The notes: generated by a model not told the origin, from the sequence alone. A stretch of DNA of 64,000 nt from Acetatifactor muris (GCA_023663635.1 JAMPHD010000004.1:82266-146265); one strand, 5' to 3'. Shown: positions 31,035 through 40,585, counted from the stretch's first letter. Numbers and translations: made by a program.

Positions 31035-32228
31035 CTACAGCGATCCGACACAGCTCTCCAGAATCGCGATCATCTCGTCAATATGCTTTTCGGTGATGAT
31101 GAGCGGCGGCACAAAGCGGATGATATCCGGTCCCGCGTTGATCAGCAACAGCCCCTTGTCCAGGGCTTTTGTGATCACATCACCCACGGGGCGGTCGAAC
31201 CTCAGTCCCTGCATCAGTCCCGTGCCCCGGTGTTCCAAAATACAGTCGTAACGGCCGGCCAACTCCTTCAGGCATTTTTCCAGATAGGGAGCCACCTCAC
31301 GCACATGTTCCACGATATGATCCCTCTCATAAATGTCCAACACTTTCCCCACTGCCGCAGCCGCCAACGGATTGCCTCCGTAGGTGGTGCCGTGGTCCCC
31401 TGCCGCCAGGGAATTTTGCGCCACCCGCTCCGTCATCAGGAACGCTCCCACGGGTACACCGCAGCCCAGAGCCTTGGCGCTCGTCATGATATCCGGCTTG
31501 ATGCCGTAGCGCTGCCACGCGTACATCCAACCGGTCCTTCCCATACCGCACTGCACTTCATCGAAAATGAGCAGAATATCCCTCTCGTCACAGAGCGCGC
31601 GCGCATTTTTCAGAAAATCCTCCGTGGCGGGATTTAGTCCGCCCTCGCCCTGCACCGGCTCCAGAATGATCGCGCAGGTCTTGTCCGTCACATGGCGTTC
31701 CACGCTCTCAAAATCGTTGAGTTCGGCAAATTGCACCGTCCCGATCAGGGGCTCAAAGGGCTCCCTGTACTTGGGATTGCCCGTCACGGCCAGAGCGCCC
31801 ATGGTCCTCCCGTGGAATGAATGGTTCATGGCGATCAGTTCGTGATCCTTGGCGCCGTCCTTCAGCCACGCGTATTTCTTGGCCGCCTTGATGGCCCCCT
31901 CCAAGGCCTCCGTCCCGGAATTGGTAAAGAACACCCGATCCATCCCTGACGCCTTCTTTACCTTGCGGGCCGCCTCCACGGCGGGCACATTGTAATAATA
32001 GTTGGAGGTATGGATCAGCTTGTCGATCTGTCCCTTCAGCGCCTCGTCATACCCGGGATAATGATACCCCAAAGCGAACACGGCTATACCCGCCACAAAA
32101 TCCAGATACCGCTTGCCGTCCGCGTCATATAAATATACGCCCTCGCCCCGATCCAACACGATCTGATAGCGATTGTAAGTGTGGAGCAGATCCCGCTCCG
32201 CCTGCTCAATATATTCCTTCATATCCAT
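31035..32228 (-). CDS. argD: Acetylornithine aminotransferase
   Basis: 397-residue class III PLP aminotransferase. It converts N-acetylglutamate semialdehyde to N-acetylornithine. Signatures: FVAGIAVFALGYHYPG, TNSGTEALEGAIKAAKKY, the cofactor Asp in LLIFDEVQCGMGRTG and the Schiff-base Lys in MTSAKALGCGVPVGA. Fourth enzyme of the pathway encoded in order C-J-B-D here; it begins 15 bp after argB. ATG at 32228 with GAGGG; a second ATG two codons on is possible. Confidence 0.94.
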   Translation of the reverse strand: MDMKEYIEQAERDLLHTYNRYQIVLDRGEGVYLYDADGKRYLDFVAGIAVFALGYHYPGYDEALKGQIDKLIHTSNYYYNVPAVEAARKVKKASGMDRVFFTNSGTEALEGAIKAAKKYAWLKDGAKDHELIAMNHSFHGRTMGALAVTGNPKYREPFEPLIGTVQFAELNDFESVERHVTDKTCAIILEPVQGEGGLNPATEDFLKNARALCDERDILLIFDEVQCGMGRTGWMYAWQRYGIKPDIMTSAKALGCGVPVGAFLMTERVAQNSLAAGDHGTTYGGNPLAAAAVGKVLDIYERDHIVEHVREVAPYLEKCLKELAGRYDCILEHRGTGLMQGLRFDRPVGDVITKALDKGLLLINAGPDIIRFVPPLIITEKHIDEMIAILESCVGSL

Positions 32229-32243
32229 GAGTCGATCCCTCTC

Positions 32244-33125
32244 CTATTTGTCCTCGTCCGCAATGATAGCCGTCCCCACGCCCTCGTTGGTAAAGATCTC
32301 CAAAAGCAGACAATGAGGTATCCTGCCGTCCAGAATATGTACCTTGTTCACGCCGTTTCGAACCGCCGAGGTACAGTTGGCCAGCTTGGGCAGCATTCCG
32401 CCCCCGATATAACCGCCCTCTATGAGTTCGTCCGCCTCACTGACATGCAGTCTGGAGATAAAGGAGGACTTGTCCTCCACATCCCGATAAAGCCCCTCGA
32501 TATCCGTGAGGAACACCAGTTTATCCGCCCCCACTGCCTTGGCGATGGCACAGGCCGCGTCGTCCGCGTTGATATTATAGGTTTGAAAATCATCGTCCAA
32601 TCCGATGGGCGCCACGATGGGCAGAAAATCTTTCTCCAAAAGATCATATAATACCTTGGGATCCACTCCCGTGATATCACCCACAAATCCGATATCCTCG
32701 CCGCCGGCGTATTTCTTCCGGACCTTCAAAAGGCCGCCGTCCTTGCCGCTGATCCCCACGGCCTTCACGCCGAGCTCCTGCACCATGGACACCAGACTCT
32801 TGTTCACCTTGCCAAGCACCATCTCCGCGATCTCCATGGTCTCCTCGTCCGTGACGCGCAGACCGTTCACGAATTTGGGCTCCTTGCCCACCTTGCCCAC
32901 CCAACGGCTGATCTCCTTGCCGCCGCCGTGGACGATGATCGGCTTGAATCCCACCAGCTTTAAGAGCGTCACGTCCTTGATCACATTTTTTTGCAGTTCC
33001 TCGTTGCTCATGGCGCTGCCGCCATATTTTACCACAATGATCTTGCGGTTAAACTTTTGAATATAGGGCAGGGCCTCGATGAGCACCTCCGCCTTCTTTA
33101 ACACTTCCTGCATGTCCTTCTTCAT
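32244..33125 (-). CDS. argB: Acetylglutamate kinase
   Basis: 293 residues from the ATG at 33125 (GGAAAGG upstream); a GTG three codons earlier is too close to the ribosome binding site. Amino acid kinase fold: [11 protein letters not shown] (ATP phosphate Lys), [10 protein letters not shown] (substrate loop), [14 protein letters not shown]. It phosphorylates N-acetylglutamate. The N-terminal helix preceding the kinase core (about 20 residues) is typical of the arginine-inhibited hexameric form, so feedback inhibition by arginine is plausible. Confidence 0.94.
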   Translation of the reverse strand: MKKDMQEVLKKAEVLIEALPYIQKFNRKIIVVKYGGSAMSNEELQKNVIKDVTLLKLVGFKPIIVHGGGKEISRWVGKVGKEPKFVNGLRVTDEETMEIAEMVLGKVNKSLVSMVQELGVKAVGISGKDGGLLKVRKKYAGGEDIGFVGDITGVDPKVLYDLLEKDFLPIVAPIGLDDDFQTYNINADDAACAIAKAVGADKLVFLTDIEGLYRDVEDKSSFISRLHVSEADELIEGGYIGGGMLPKLANCTSAVRNGVNKVHILDGRIPHCLLLEIFTNEGVGTAIIADEDK

Positions 33126-33152
33126 ATTTCGCACACCTTTCCGTACTGACCT

Positions 33153-34388
33153 TTAAGAGCGATAGTCCGCATTGATCTTCACATAGTCATAGCTCAAGTC
33201 GCAGCCCCACGCCACGGCCTCCCCGGAGCCCATGTGCATGTCACAGGTCACCGTCACCTCCGGAGCGGAGAGGATCTTGGTGGCCGCCTCCTCGCTGTAG
33301 TCACAGGCGATACCCTTGTGGCACACATGGATCCGCCCATCAGAACTCTCAAAGTAAATATCCACATTCTCGGGATCAAACTGCGTCCCCGAGTATCCCA
33401 ACGCGCAGAGGATCCGTCCCCAGTTGGCGTCATGTCCGAAGATCGCCGCCTTGGTCAGGGAAGAACCGATGACGGACTTCGCCAACGTGCGGGCTGCCGC
33501 CTTGTCTTCGGCTCCGATCACATGACATTCCAGAAGAGCCGTCGCGCCCTCCCCGTCTCCGGCCATCCTGCGGGCCAGATATGTGGTCACCCTGCGCAAA
33601 GCCTCACAAAAGGCATCGTAATCCTCTCCCTCCGCCGTGATCTCGGCATTGCCCGCCAACCCGTTGGCCAACAAAAGCAGCGTGTCATTGGTGGACGTGT
33701 CCCCGTCCACGCTGATCATATTAAAGGAATCCGTCACATCGGCGCTCAGCGCTTTCTGCAGCATCTCCTTGGAGATATTCGCATCCGTGGTGACAAAGCC
33801 CAACATGGTACACATATTGGGATGGATCATGCCGGAACCCTTGCACATACCGCCCAGAGTGATGGTCCTTCCGCCAATCTCCACCTGCACCGCGATCTGC
33901 TTGTGCACCGTGTCTGTGGTCATGATGGCCTTGGCCGCGTCCTCCCCCGCCTGCGGGCCGGCCGCCTTGGCTTTTGCCAGTTTCTCAATGCCCGCCGCGA
34001 GACGGTCCGTAGGAAGCTGCGCTGCGATAACACCCGTGGAACACACCAGTACGGCTGACGCGGGCAGTCCCAATACCTTGCCCGCATGCTCCGCCACAAA
34101 TCGGCAATTCTTCCTGCCCTGCTCCCCGGTCCCCGCGTTGGCGATGCCGGTGTTGACCACCACCGCCTGCGCGAACTCGGACCTCTCCACGATCTCCTTA
34201 TCCCACAGCACGGGAGCCGCTTTCACCACATTGCTCGTGAAAGTCCCCGCCACCCGACAGGGCGCCGTGCTGTATACCAAAGCCATATCTTTTCTGTCGG
34301 GATATTTGACCGCGGCCTCCACACCCGCTGCCAAAAATCCCTCCGGAGCGGTGATGCCGCCCTCGATCTGTCTCACCTGCGCACTCAT
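33153..34388 (-). CDS. argJ: Glutamate N-acetyltransferase / ornithine acetyltransferase
   Basis: 411 residues from the ATG at 34388 (GGGAGG seven bases upstream). It recycles the acetyl group from acetylornithine to glutamate. The self-cleavage site with nucleophilic Thr is in AIMTTDT; STGVIAAQLP and FNMISVDGDTSTNDTLLLLANG (residues ~230-250) are conserved. With ArgJ the cell needs no ArgE. Whether it also uses acetyl-CoA (bifunctional) cannot be read directly; a separate GNAT gene lies just upstream. Confidence 0.94.
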   Translation of the reverse strand: MSAQVRQIEGGITAPEGFLAAGVEAAVKYPDRKDMALVYSTAPCRVAGTFTSNVVKAAPVLWDKEIVERSEFAQAVVVNTGIANAGTGEQGRKNCRFVAEHAGKVLGLPASAVLVCSTGVIAAQLPTDRLAAGIEKLAKAKAAGPQAGEDAAKAIMTTDTVHKQIAVQVEIGGRTITLGGMCKGSGMIHPNMCTMLGFVTTDANISKEMLQKALSADVTDSFNMISVDGDTSTNDTLLLLANGLAGNAEITAEGEDYDAFCEALRRVTTYLARRMAGDGEGATALLECHVIGAEDKAAARTLAKSVIGSSLTKAAIFGHDANWGRILCALGYSGTQFDPENVDIYFESSDGRIHVCHKGIACDYSEEAATKILSAPEVTVTCDMHMGSGEAVAWGCDLSYDYVKINADYRS

Positions 34389-34457
34389 TCTCCATCCTCC
34401 CGTCTTCCCGTTCTCCAACTCCCCGCCGTCCGGCCGCAGCCTGTCCCTGCAGGAAAT

Positions 34458-34922
34458 TTATTGATTAAAGGCCGTGATATTGTCCTCATTCAGCGTGAAA
34501 TCATAATAGTTCAGATCTTCTCTCTTCGTCCAACCGATGCAGTTCCAGAAAGCGTTTCCCACGTCATTTTTGGTAAAGGCGATCAGGCTCACCTTATTGA
34601 TCTGCTCCGCCTTCAGCGCGTTCATACAGTATACCACCATGGCCTTGCCGATGCCAAGCCTTCTGTGATCCTCCCGCACGCACACATGGTACAGACAGCC
34701 CCGTCTGCCGTCATGCCCGCAGAGAATGCCGCCCACGATGGAGCCGTCCTCCGCCACCGCCACCACACTGGTGCCGGGATTGCGCCTCAGGAAACGCTCC
34801 ACCCCCGCCTCAGAATCATCAATGCTGCGGATGCCGAATCCTTTAATGGTCATCCAGAGCGCCTTGAGACCCGTGTAGTCCTCACGGGTCATAGCGCGTA
34901 TGGTATAAGTCTTATCACTCAT
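34458..34922 (-). CDS. GNAT-family N-acetyltransferase inside the arginine operon
   Basis: 154 residues; GGGAGAGAG precedes the ATG. The acetyl-CoA loop is VREDHRRLGIGKAMV, and the C-terminal NVGNAFWNCIGWTKREDL-type helix/strand fits the fold. It is inserted between argC and argJ in the same direction. Possibilities are a stand-alone N-acetylglutamate synthase that primes the ArgJ cycle, or an unrelated protein acetyltransferase. Its small size resembles short-form ArgA proteins, but substrate motifs are not diagnostic. Confidence 0.8.
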   Translation of the reverse strand: MSDKTYTIRAMTREDYTGLKALWMTIKGFGIRSIDDSEAGVERFLRRNPGTSVVAVAEDGSIVGGILCGHDGRRGCLYHVCVREDHRRLGIGKAMVVYCMNALKAEQINKVSLIAFTKNDVGNAFWNCIGWTKREDLNYYDFTLNEDNITAFNQ

Positions 34923-34952
34923 GTCTCTCTCCCGTATCTTCCATATGATTTA

Positions 34953-36011
34953 TCAGGGGAAACAGGGCACCAGCTCCAGCCCCTCCTCCTCCGGCAGCCC
35001 GAACAGCAGATTCATGTTCTGCACCGCCTGTCCCGCCGCGCCCTTCACCAGATTGTCGATGGCGCCCATCATGATGACGCGGCCGGTCCTCTCATCGATG
35101 ACAAAATTGATATCCATGTAATTGCTCCCCTCCACCCACTTGGTCTCGGGGCAGACACCCTTCTCCAACACGCGCACAAACTTCTCGTCCGCGTAGTATT
35201 TGTCATAGACGGCTTTGATCTCCTCATATGAGGGGAGACTTCCGTCGGCTTTCCGCCTGAGGGTCGCGTACTCCGTGGCCAGAATACCGCGGTTCATGGG
35301 CACCAGATGGGGCGTAAAATTGATTGTCACAGGGCAGTTGCCCGCATAGCCGAGCTGCTCCTCAATCTCCGGCGTGTGGCGGTGACTCGCCACCCCGTAT
35401 GCCTTCATATTTTCATTGACCTCACAGAACAGATTGGGCAACTTGGCTCCCCGCCCCGCCCCGGAGGTTCCGGACTTGGCATCCACGATCAGCGTGTCCA
35501 CATCGATCAGCCCCTCCTTCACCATGGGATAGGCCGTCAGGATGGAACAGGTGGTATAACATCCGGGATTGGCCACCAGACGGGTCTTGTCTGTGATCTG
35601 CCCCCGATTGATCTCGCAGAGTCCGTACACCGCCTCCGGGATAAACTGCGGAGACTTGTGCTCTATTCCATACCACTGCTCATAGATCTTCACGTCCTTG
35701 ATGCGGTAATCCGCGGACAGATCCACGATCTTTACTTTCCGGAGGATCTCCTCCGTGAGCGCTCCCGCCAGAAATCCCTGAGGAGTGGCGGTAAAGATCA
35801 CATCCACCTGATCCGCCAGTTCCGCCAGATTGTCGTCCCTGCACACGTCCTCCACGATTTGGAACATGTTTTGGTAGACCTCGCTGTACCTTTTATCTAT
35901 GTAGCTTCTGGAACCGTACCAGACAATCCGCGCGTCTTTGTGATTCATCAAAATACGGACCAACTCTCCGCCCGCGTATCCCGTGGCTCCGATAATGCCT
36001 ACTCTGACCAT
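34953..36011 (-). CDS. argC: N-acetyl-gamma-glutamyl-phosphate reductase
   Basis: 352 residues, type 1. The NADP loop is VGIIGATGYAGGELVR, and the catalytic Cys lies in VANPGCYTTCSILTAYP. HRHTPEIEEQLGY and the C-terminal GAAGQAVQNMNLLFGLPE are family features. It reduces acetylglutamyl phosphate to the semialdehyde. The ATG at 36011 has GGAGG 13 bases upstream, a long spacing; a TTG at 36032 is the alternative. First gene of the arg operon. Confidence 0.94.
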   Translation of the reverse strand: MVRVGIIGATGYAGGELVRILMNHKDARIVWYGSRSYIDKRYSEVYQNMFQIVEDVCRDDNLAELADQVDVIFTATPQGFLAGALTEEILRKVKIVDLSADYRIKDVKIYEQWYGIEHKSPQFIPEAVYGLCEINRGQITDKTRLVANPGCYTTCSILTAYPMVKEGLIDVDTLIVDAKSGTSGAGRGAKLPNLFCEVNENMKAYGVASHRHTPEIEEQLGYAGNCPVTINFTPHLVPMNRGILATEYATLRRKADGSLPSYEEIKAVYDKYYADEKFVRVLEKGVCPETKWVEGSNYMDINFVIDERTGRVIMMGAIDNLVKGAAGQAVQNMNLLFGLPEEEGLELVPCFP

Positions 36012-36053
36012 AGTCTCTCTATTTCCTCCCAATGCATTTTAGTGTCTTTTGTT

Positions 36054-36081
36054 ATCATACCACTTTCTGCATAAATGTCCA
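36054..36081 (-). promoter_or_regulatory. argC operon promoter
   Basis: Minus-strand TGGACA (36076-36081) and TATGAT (36054-36059), 16-base spacer; a TTATGCA half-site lies in the spacer, where a repressor would block polymerase. Confidence 0.6.
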
Positions 36082-36086
36082 CCACT

Positions 36087-36147
36087 TTTTGAATTTTATG
36101 CATAAATATTTATTATTTTTCGTTTTATGCATTATTTTTGCATAAAA
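36087..36147. promoter_or_regulatory. ArgR-type operator cluster between argC and argG
   Basis: Repeated TGCATAAA/TTTATGCA units fill the divergent intergenic region: a perfect 12-base palindrome TTTATGCATAAA (36095-36106) preceded by a TGAAT half-site, and TTTTATGCA / TGCATAAAA arms (36123-36131, 36139-36147) with a 7-base spacer. Arrays of such A/T-rich half-sites are what hexameric ArgR binds. The location between two arginine transcripts makes this the probable arginine-responsive control site. Confidence 0.65.
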
Positions 36148-36169
36148 TCGAATAATTTCACGCCAAATA

Positions 36170-36198
36170 TTGCATTTCATTCCGGAATGTTGTATAGT
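36170..36198 (+). promoter_or_regulatory. argG promoter with palindromic spacer
   Basis: TTGCAT (36170-36175) and TATAGT (36193-36198), 17-base spacer. The spacer contains the perfect palindrome CATTCCGGAATG (36178-36189), a possible additional operator. Confidence 0.65.
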
Positions 36199-36243
36199 AG
36201 GATTCAGATTGCCGCAGAAGCGGCAGAATGGGAGGCAATCATT

Positions 36244-37467
36244 ATGAAAGAAAAAGTTGTGTTGGCTTATTCCGGCGGCTTGGACACCACCGCCATCATC
36301 CCCTGGCTCAAGGAGAATTTTGACTACGAAGTGATCTGCGTCTGCGTGGACTGCGGACAGGCGGAGGAGCTTGACGGTCTGGAAGAGAGAGCGAAGTTCT
36401 GCGGCGCTTCCAAATTATACATCGAAAATGTGGTGGACGAGTTCTGCGATGAGTACATCGTCCCCTGTGTGCAGGCCAATGCCGTCTATGAGAACAAATA
36501 TCTGCTCGGCACCTCCATGGCGCGCCCCCTGATCGCCAAGAAACTGGTGGAGATCGCAAGAAAAGAGGGCGCTACCGCCATCTGCCACGGGGCCACCGGC
36601 AAGGGCAATGACCAGATCCGTTTTGAGCTCGGTATCAAGGCGCTGGCTCCCGACATCCGCATCATCGCGGCCTGGAGAAATGACAAATGGACCATGGACT
36701 CCCGCGAGTCCGAGATCGCGTACTGCAAGGAGCATGGCATCGATCTGCCCTTCTCCGCCGATTCCTCCTACAGCCGTGACCGCAATATCTGGCACATCAG
36801 CCATGAGGGACTGGAGTTGGAGGATCCCGCCAACGAGCCCAACTATGACCATCTGTTGGTGTTGGGCACCACTCCCAAGAAGGCTCCCGATGAGGGCGAA
36901 TATGTGACCATGACCTTCGAGAAAGGCGTTCCCACTTCCGTGAACGGTCAAAAGATGAAAGTCTCCGAGATCATCTCCACCCTGAACGCGTTGGGCGGCA
37001 AGCATGGCATCGGCATCATCGACATCGTGGAAAACCGCGTGGTGGGCATGAAATCCCGCGGCGTGTACGAGACGCCCGGCGGAACCATTCTAATGGAGGC
37101 GCATCAGCAGCTTGAGGAGCTGATCCTGGACCGCGATACATACGCTCTGAAGAAAGAGATGGGCAGCCGTTTCGCAAGTCTGGTATACGAGGGCAAGTGG
37201 TTCACGCCCCTGCGTCAGGCGGAACAGGCTTTTATAGAAGAGACACAGAAATATGTCACCGGCGAGGTGAAATTCAAGCTCTACAAGGGCAATATCATCA
37301 AGGCGGGAACCACTTCCCCCTACACGCTCTACAATGAGGCCATCGCCTCCTTCACCACCGGCGATCTCTATGACCACCATGACGCGGAGGGCTTTATCAA
37401 CCTCTTCGGCCTCTCCTGCAAGGTACGCGCCATGAAGATGCAGGAACAGGGCGTGGATCTGCTGTGA
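36244..37467 (+). CDS. argG: Argininosuccinate synthase
   Basis: 407 residues from the ATG at 36244 (GGAGG eight bases upstream). It condenses citrulline and aspartate using ATP. The pyrophosphatase P-loop is [25 protein letters not shown] and [17 protein letters not shown] are conserved substrate-binding stretches. Divergent from argC; no argH or argF is in the window, so the pathway is completed elsewhere. The next ORF overlaps its stop. Confidence 0.96.
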   Translation: MKEKVVLAYSGGLDTTAIIPWLKENFDYEVICVCVDCGQAEELDGLEERAKFCGASKLYIENVVDEFCDEYIVPCVQANAVYENKYLLGTSMARPLIAKKLVEIARKEGATAICHGATGKGNDQIRFELGIKALAPDIRIIAAWRNDKWTMDSRESEIAYCKEHGIDLPFSADSSYSRDRNIWHISHEGLELEDPANEPNYDHLLVLGTTPKKAPDEGEYVTMTFEKGVPTSVNGQKMKVSEIISTLNALGGKHGIGIIDIVENRVVGMKSRGVYETPGGTILMEAHQQLEELILDRDTYALKKEMGSRFASLVYEGKWFTPLRQAEQAFIEETQKYVTGEVKFKLYKGNIIKAGTTSPYTLYNEAIASFTTGDLYDHHDAEGFINLFGLSCKVRAMKMQEQGVDLL

Positions 37468-37469
37468 GC

Positions 37470-37742
37470 ATGAACATCCTGATCCTTTTGTACCTGACAG
37501 GCATCAATGTGACTGCCTTTGCCCTGATGGGCATGGATAAGCGCCGCGCAAGACAACATGCGTGGCGCATTTCCGAGAAAACACTATTCTTATCTGCAAT
37601 CTTGGGCGGAAGTGTCGGCGCATACCTGGGTATGCGCCTCTTCCGCCACAAGACAAGGCATTGGTATTTTGTGTACGGCATACCCGCCATCTTCCTGATA
37701 CAGGCGGGGCTCGGGGTATTTTGGTATATGCATGTTCATTGA
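37470..37742 (+). CDS. DUF1294 small membrane protein
   Basis: 90 residues from the ATG at 37470; a GTG at 37464 overlaps the argG stop and is an alternative. Two to three membrane helices with the family signature GMDKRRARQHAWRISEKTLF followed by GGSVGAYLGMRLFRHKTRH. Function unknown across the family. It is placed directly behind argG without its own clear ribosome binding site, so translation may be coupled. Confidence 0.82.
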   Translation: MNILILLYLTGINVTAFALMGMDKRRARQHAWRISEKTLFLSAILGGSVGAYLGMRLFRHKTRHWYFVYGIPAIFLIQAGLGVFWYMHVH

Positions 37743-37748
37743 GTCCGG

Positions 37749-37784
37749 GCCCGGGCGGTCACTTCCGACCGTTTGGACCCGGGC
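37749..37784. terminator. GC-rich hairpin between convergent genes
   Basis: GCCCGGG pairs with CCCGGGC, with an inner CGGTC/GACCG stem, between the converging argG-DUF1294 and degV transcripts. No U-run on either side, so termination is only possible, not shown. Confidence 0.35.
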
Positions 37785-37813
37785 AGCCGTTTCCGGGCGA
37801 CCGGTGTGGCCGT

Positions 37814-38647
37814 CTAGGCCGTGACGATCACGCCGCCGTCATTGGCGTACATGCTGCTGACTCCCCGGGTATCCATGATGATGCACTCCCTGAAAGCGGC
37901 TTTCTCCATGACCATATTCTTTACCATCTCCGCCCGCTCGGGGGCATTGCAGTGGGTGATCATCAGACGGCGATTCGGCGCGTCCGGCGTCTGCGCCGCC
38001 ATCTCCGCCATCCGTCCCAAAGCCTTCTTGATGCCGATGCTCTGGCCTTTCTGTACGATCACGCCTTTATCTCCCGCCATGATCGGTTTGATGCTCAGAG
38101 TGGACGCCACCATGGCTTTCACCTTAGAGAGACGGCCGTTCTTGCGCAGCGTCTCCAGATTGTCCAACACAAACCATGTCTCCATCCGGTCTCGGAAATT
38201 CTCCGCCTGCTCCACCACCTGCTCAAAGGAAAGTCCCTGCTCCTCCAACTCCATGATCTTTAAAGCGATCTGCGTCTCCCCGCAACTGGCGGATTGGGAA
38301 TCCACCACATGGATCTGTTGCCCGCCATATTTTTCCAAATAGAGATTCTTCGCGAGACAGGCGCTGTTGTGACTGCCGCTCAACTGCGCGGACAGAGTGA
38401 TCACATAGACTCGCTCCGCCTCACAGGCATAGGCATCCATATACCGCTCCGGAGACGGACAGGAGGATCTGGGGCACAGGGGACATTCCGCCACTTTCCG
38501 CAGAAACTCAGCCTGATCAAAATCTTTATCGTCCCATACGCAATAATCCCCCACTTCCAGTCCCAGAGGCACGGACTCAAATCTGTCGTCTCCCTCGTAT
38601 TCTTTGGGGATTTCTCCGCAACTGTCCAACACAATTTTATAGCTCAT
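37814..38647 (-). CDS. DegV-family fatty-acid-binding protein
   Basis: 277 residues. The fold binds one fatty acid; FakB-type members present it to the kinase FakA. N-terminal YKIVLDSCGEIP, SQLSGSHNSACLA, HVVDSQSASCGE and LETLRKNGRLSK match the family, although the usual TSQPSP-like segment is replaced by a Cys-rich CPLCPRSSCPSPERY. No fakA nearby. The ribosome binding site (GGAAGGG) is distant from the ATG at 38647, so expression may be modest. Confidence 0.85.
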   Translation of the reverse strand: MSYKIVLDSCGEIPKEYEGDDRFESVPLGLEVGDYCVWDDKDFDQAEFLRKVAECPLCPRSSCPSPERYMDAYACEAERVYVITLSAQLSGSHNSACLAKNLYLEKYGGQQIHVVDSQSASCGETQIALKIMELEEQGLSFEQVVEQAENFRDRMETWFVLDNLETLRKNGRLSKVKAMVASTLSIKPIMAGDKGVIVQKGQSIGIKKALGRMAEMAAQTPDAPNRRLMITHCNAPERAEMVKNMVMEKAAFRECIIMDTRGVSSMYANDGGVIVTA

Positions 38648-38818
38648 GTTTTTCCAAACCCTTCCACATAGTTTTTAATACTACTTATGATAGCACAGTT
38701 TTCTATGAATGTAAAGTATTTGTATATTGAACCCGTTTGCGGTATACTGAATCAGGGTTCGGACGCATACCGCCCCACGATCCAGCGATATTTCATTTTA
38801 TATATAACGGAGGTATAC

Positions 38819-39313
38819 ATGCTCGCATTAGAGATTTCTTCCATGAAACAGTTTATGACCCGGCTGCTCTCCGCCGATACCTTTGACGGTTTCCTGTTGG
38901 AGGAGGCGACTATCCGCACCGCCACCGGCTACCGCATCGACGGGCGGATGAATCCGGAGTTCTTTCCCCCCGAGGAGCGGGACCGGACCATGATCCCCTA
39001 TGATTTCTGCCCCTGGAGTGAGATGCGGGGCCTTTGCTTTGACCTGATCAAGGGAAAATACACGCCCCTGCACTTTAAGTTTGTACTGCAATTAAAGCCC
39101 GAGCTCGCCGAACGTCTGCTGCGGGAGCATATGGAGGATATCTCCGGGGTCAAAGCCCTGATCCTCACCATCCGCTATGACGGCGGACGAGCCGTTCTCA
39201 CCACCGGCGCCTCCCATCACACCTTCGTGCCGGACAGGGAGGCGGAGAGAATCTGGGACAACGCTCTCTGCAAATATCTGGAGGAGAAAGGAATCGGGTA
39301 TGAGAAACTCTGA
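38819..39313 (+). CDS. DUF5721-family protein
   Basis: 164 residues from the ATG at 38819 (GGAGG five bases upstream). The sequence (LALEISSMKQFMTRLLSADTFDGFLLEEATI...) fits a family found in Lachnospiraceae with no known role. It is soluble, with a conserved acidic/aromatic core and PWSEMRGLCFDLIKGKYTPLHF. It probably has its own promoter (TTGTAT / TATACT upstream). Useful as a taxonomic marker rather than a functional clue. Confidence 0.7.
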   Translation: MLALEISSMKQFMTRLLSADTFDGFLLEEATIRTATGYRIDGRMNPEFFPPEERDRTMIPYDFCPWSEMRGLCFDLIKGKYTPLHFKFVLQLKPELAERLLREHMEDISGVKALILTIRYDGGRAVLTTGASHHTFVPDREAERIWDNALCKYLEEKGIGYEKL

Positions 39314-39363
39314 AATTTCTCATACCCGTTCAAACATACTCATTCTGAATCCGCATCCTGCGC

Positions 39364-39720
39364 TCAGGCCTTCATCTTGGGCTTAAAGATCAGGCTCACG
39401 AGATAGCCGAAGATCAAAGCGGCCGCGGTTCCCACGGCACCGGCCTTGAATCCTCCGGAGAACAGCCCCAGAAATCCCTGCTCACCGACAGCCTCCTTGA
39501 CACCCTTCATCAGCACATTTCCAAAACCGAGCAGCGGCACACTCGCCCCCGCTCCGGCAAATTCCTGAAAAGGCTCATACAGGCCGAACAGACTGATCAC
39601 CGCGCCGGTCACCACCAACAATACCATGATGCGCCCCGGCATCAGTTTGGTCTTCTCCATGAGGATCTGCACCGCCACACAGATCAATCCGCCCACCCAG
39701 AATGCATTTACATAATCCAT
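39364..39720 (-). CDS. spoVAE: Stage V sporulation protein AE-type (SpoVAEb)
   Basis: 118 residues from the ATG at 39720 (GGAGGA upstream). Four membrane helices; YVNAFWVGGLICVAVQILMEKTKL at the start and VPLLGFGNVLMKGVKEAV in the middle are characteristic. SpoVA proteins form the channel for dipicolinic acid uptake into the forespore and release at germination. Usually spoVAC, spoVAD and spoVAE are contiguous; here spoVAD lies 1.1 kb upstream, with ridA and an unknown gene between, and no spoVAC is seen. Confidence 0.88.
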   Translation of the reverse strand: MDYVNAFWVGGLICVAVQILMEKTKLMPGRIMVLLVVTGAVISLFGLYEPFQEFAGAGASVPLLGFGNVLMKGVKEAVGEQGFLGLFSGGFKAGAVGTAAALIFGYLVSLIFKPKMKA

Positions 39721-39815
39721 CCGACACACTCCTCCCTCCCGTCCGCCGTTTCACCGCGGACCGGTCGGGCGTTAAACCGCCCTCTGCGGGAGAGTATTGC
39801 CCGAACAGCGCCCGA

Positions 39816-40190
39816 TTATACCTCAGCGATCACTTCCACCTCGCACAGCACATTCTTGGGCAGAGTCTTGACCGCCACACAGCTGCGCGCCGGTCTCTCC
39901 GTAAAGTACTTCGCGTAGACCTCATTGAAGGTGGCAAAGTCATTCATATCTGCCAGAAAACAGGTGGTTTTGATCACCTTATCATAAGAAGTTCCCGCCT
40001 CGGCCAAGATGGCCCCGAGATTCTTCATCACCTGCTCCGTCTGCTCCACGATACCCTCTGCCTCGATCGCTCCTGTTGCAGGATTTATTGCAATCTGTCC
40101 CGATGAAAATAACAGGTTGCCCGAAATGATTCCCTGTGAATAAGGGCCGATTGCGGCCGGTGCTTTTTCTGTTGCAACTTTCTTTAACAT
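39816..40190 (-). CDS. ridA: RidA-family imine/enamine deaminase
   Basis: 124 residues from the ATG at 40190 (GGAGGAC upstream). It hydrolyses reactive 2-aminoacrylate-type intermediates from PLP enzymes such as threonine dehydratase. Family marks: APAAIGPYSQGI, LLFSSGQIAINPATG, catalytic Arg in PARSCVAV, and the C-terminal VLCEVEVIAEV. It starts 13 bp after the preceding small gene and is likely co-transcribed with spoVAE downstream. Confidence 0.93.
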   Translation of the reverse strand: MLKKVATEKAPAAIGPYSQGIISGNLLFSSGQIAINPATGAIEAEGIVEQTEQVMKNLGAILAEAGTSYDKVIKTTCFLADMNDFATFNEVYAKYFTERPARSCVAVKTLPKNVLCEVEVIAEV

Positions 40191-40203
40191 AACACATGTC
40201 CTC

Positions 40204-40455
40204 CTACGTTGTTTTCTCCGGGTCCGGCTCATCAAACTCCACCGTCACATAAAATCCCCGGGCATTCTCCACAATGTCCGCCACCACGCCCTGTCTGCTC
40301 ACCAGTCGCCTGTTGAACGGGATATTGGCCGACATGGCGAGCGCGGGATCGATGGTATAGTAATAGTTGCTGGGGAGCAGCCCCTCCGTGATCGTGATCT
40401 TCTGTCCGACCTCCAACAGGCCCTGCCGCTCCATTTTGAATTCCATTCTGCGCAT
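40204..40455 (-). CDS. Hypothetical protein upstream of ridA
   Basis: 83 residues with a clear GGAGG five bases before the ATG at 40455. The first ~30 residues suggest beta structure (LLEVGQKITITEGL), then NYYYTIDPALAMSANIPFNRR and a C-terminal acidic tail (VEFDEPDPEKTT). No membrane segment and no recognised motif. Tight spacing to ridA suggests a shared transcript. Confidence 0.65.
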   Translation of the reverse strand: MRRMEFKMERQGLLEVGQKITITEGLLPSNYYYTIDPALAMSANIPFNRRLVSRQGVVADIVENARGFYVTVEFDEPDPEKTT

Positions 40456-40585
40456 ACTGCCTCCTTACGGGCCGCCCGTCACAGCCCCAAGGACATTTTA
40501 GCAGTATCCCGGCCGGATTGCAAGGGGGGAGGGAATGCGGGGGCAGCCCCAGGAGAGAATGCGGCTCATCCTTTTTTTCATAACA

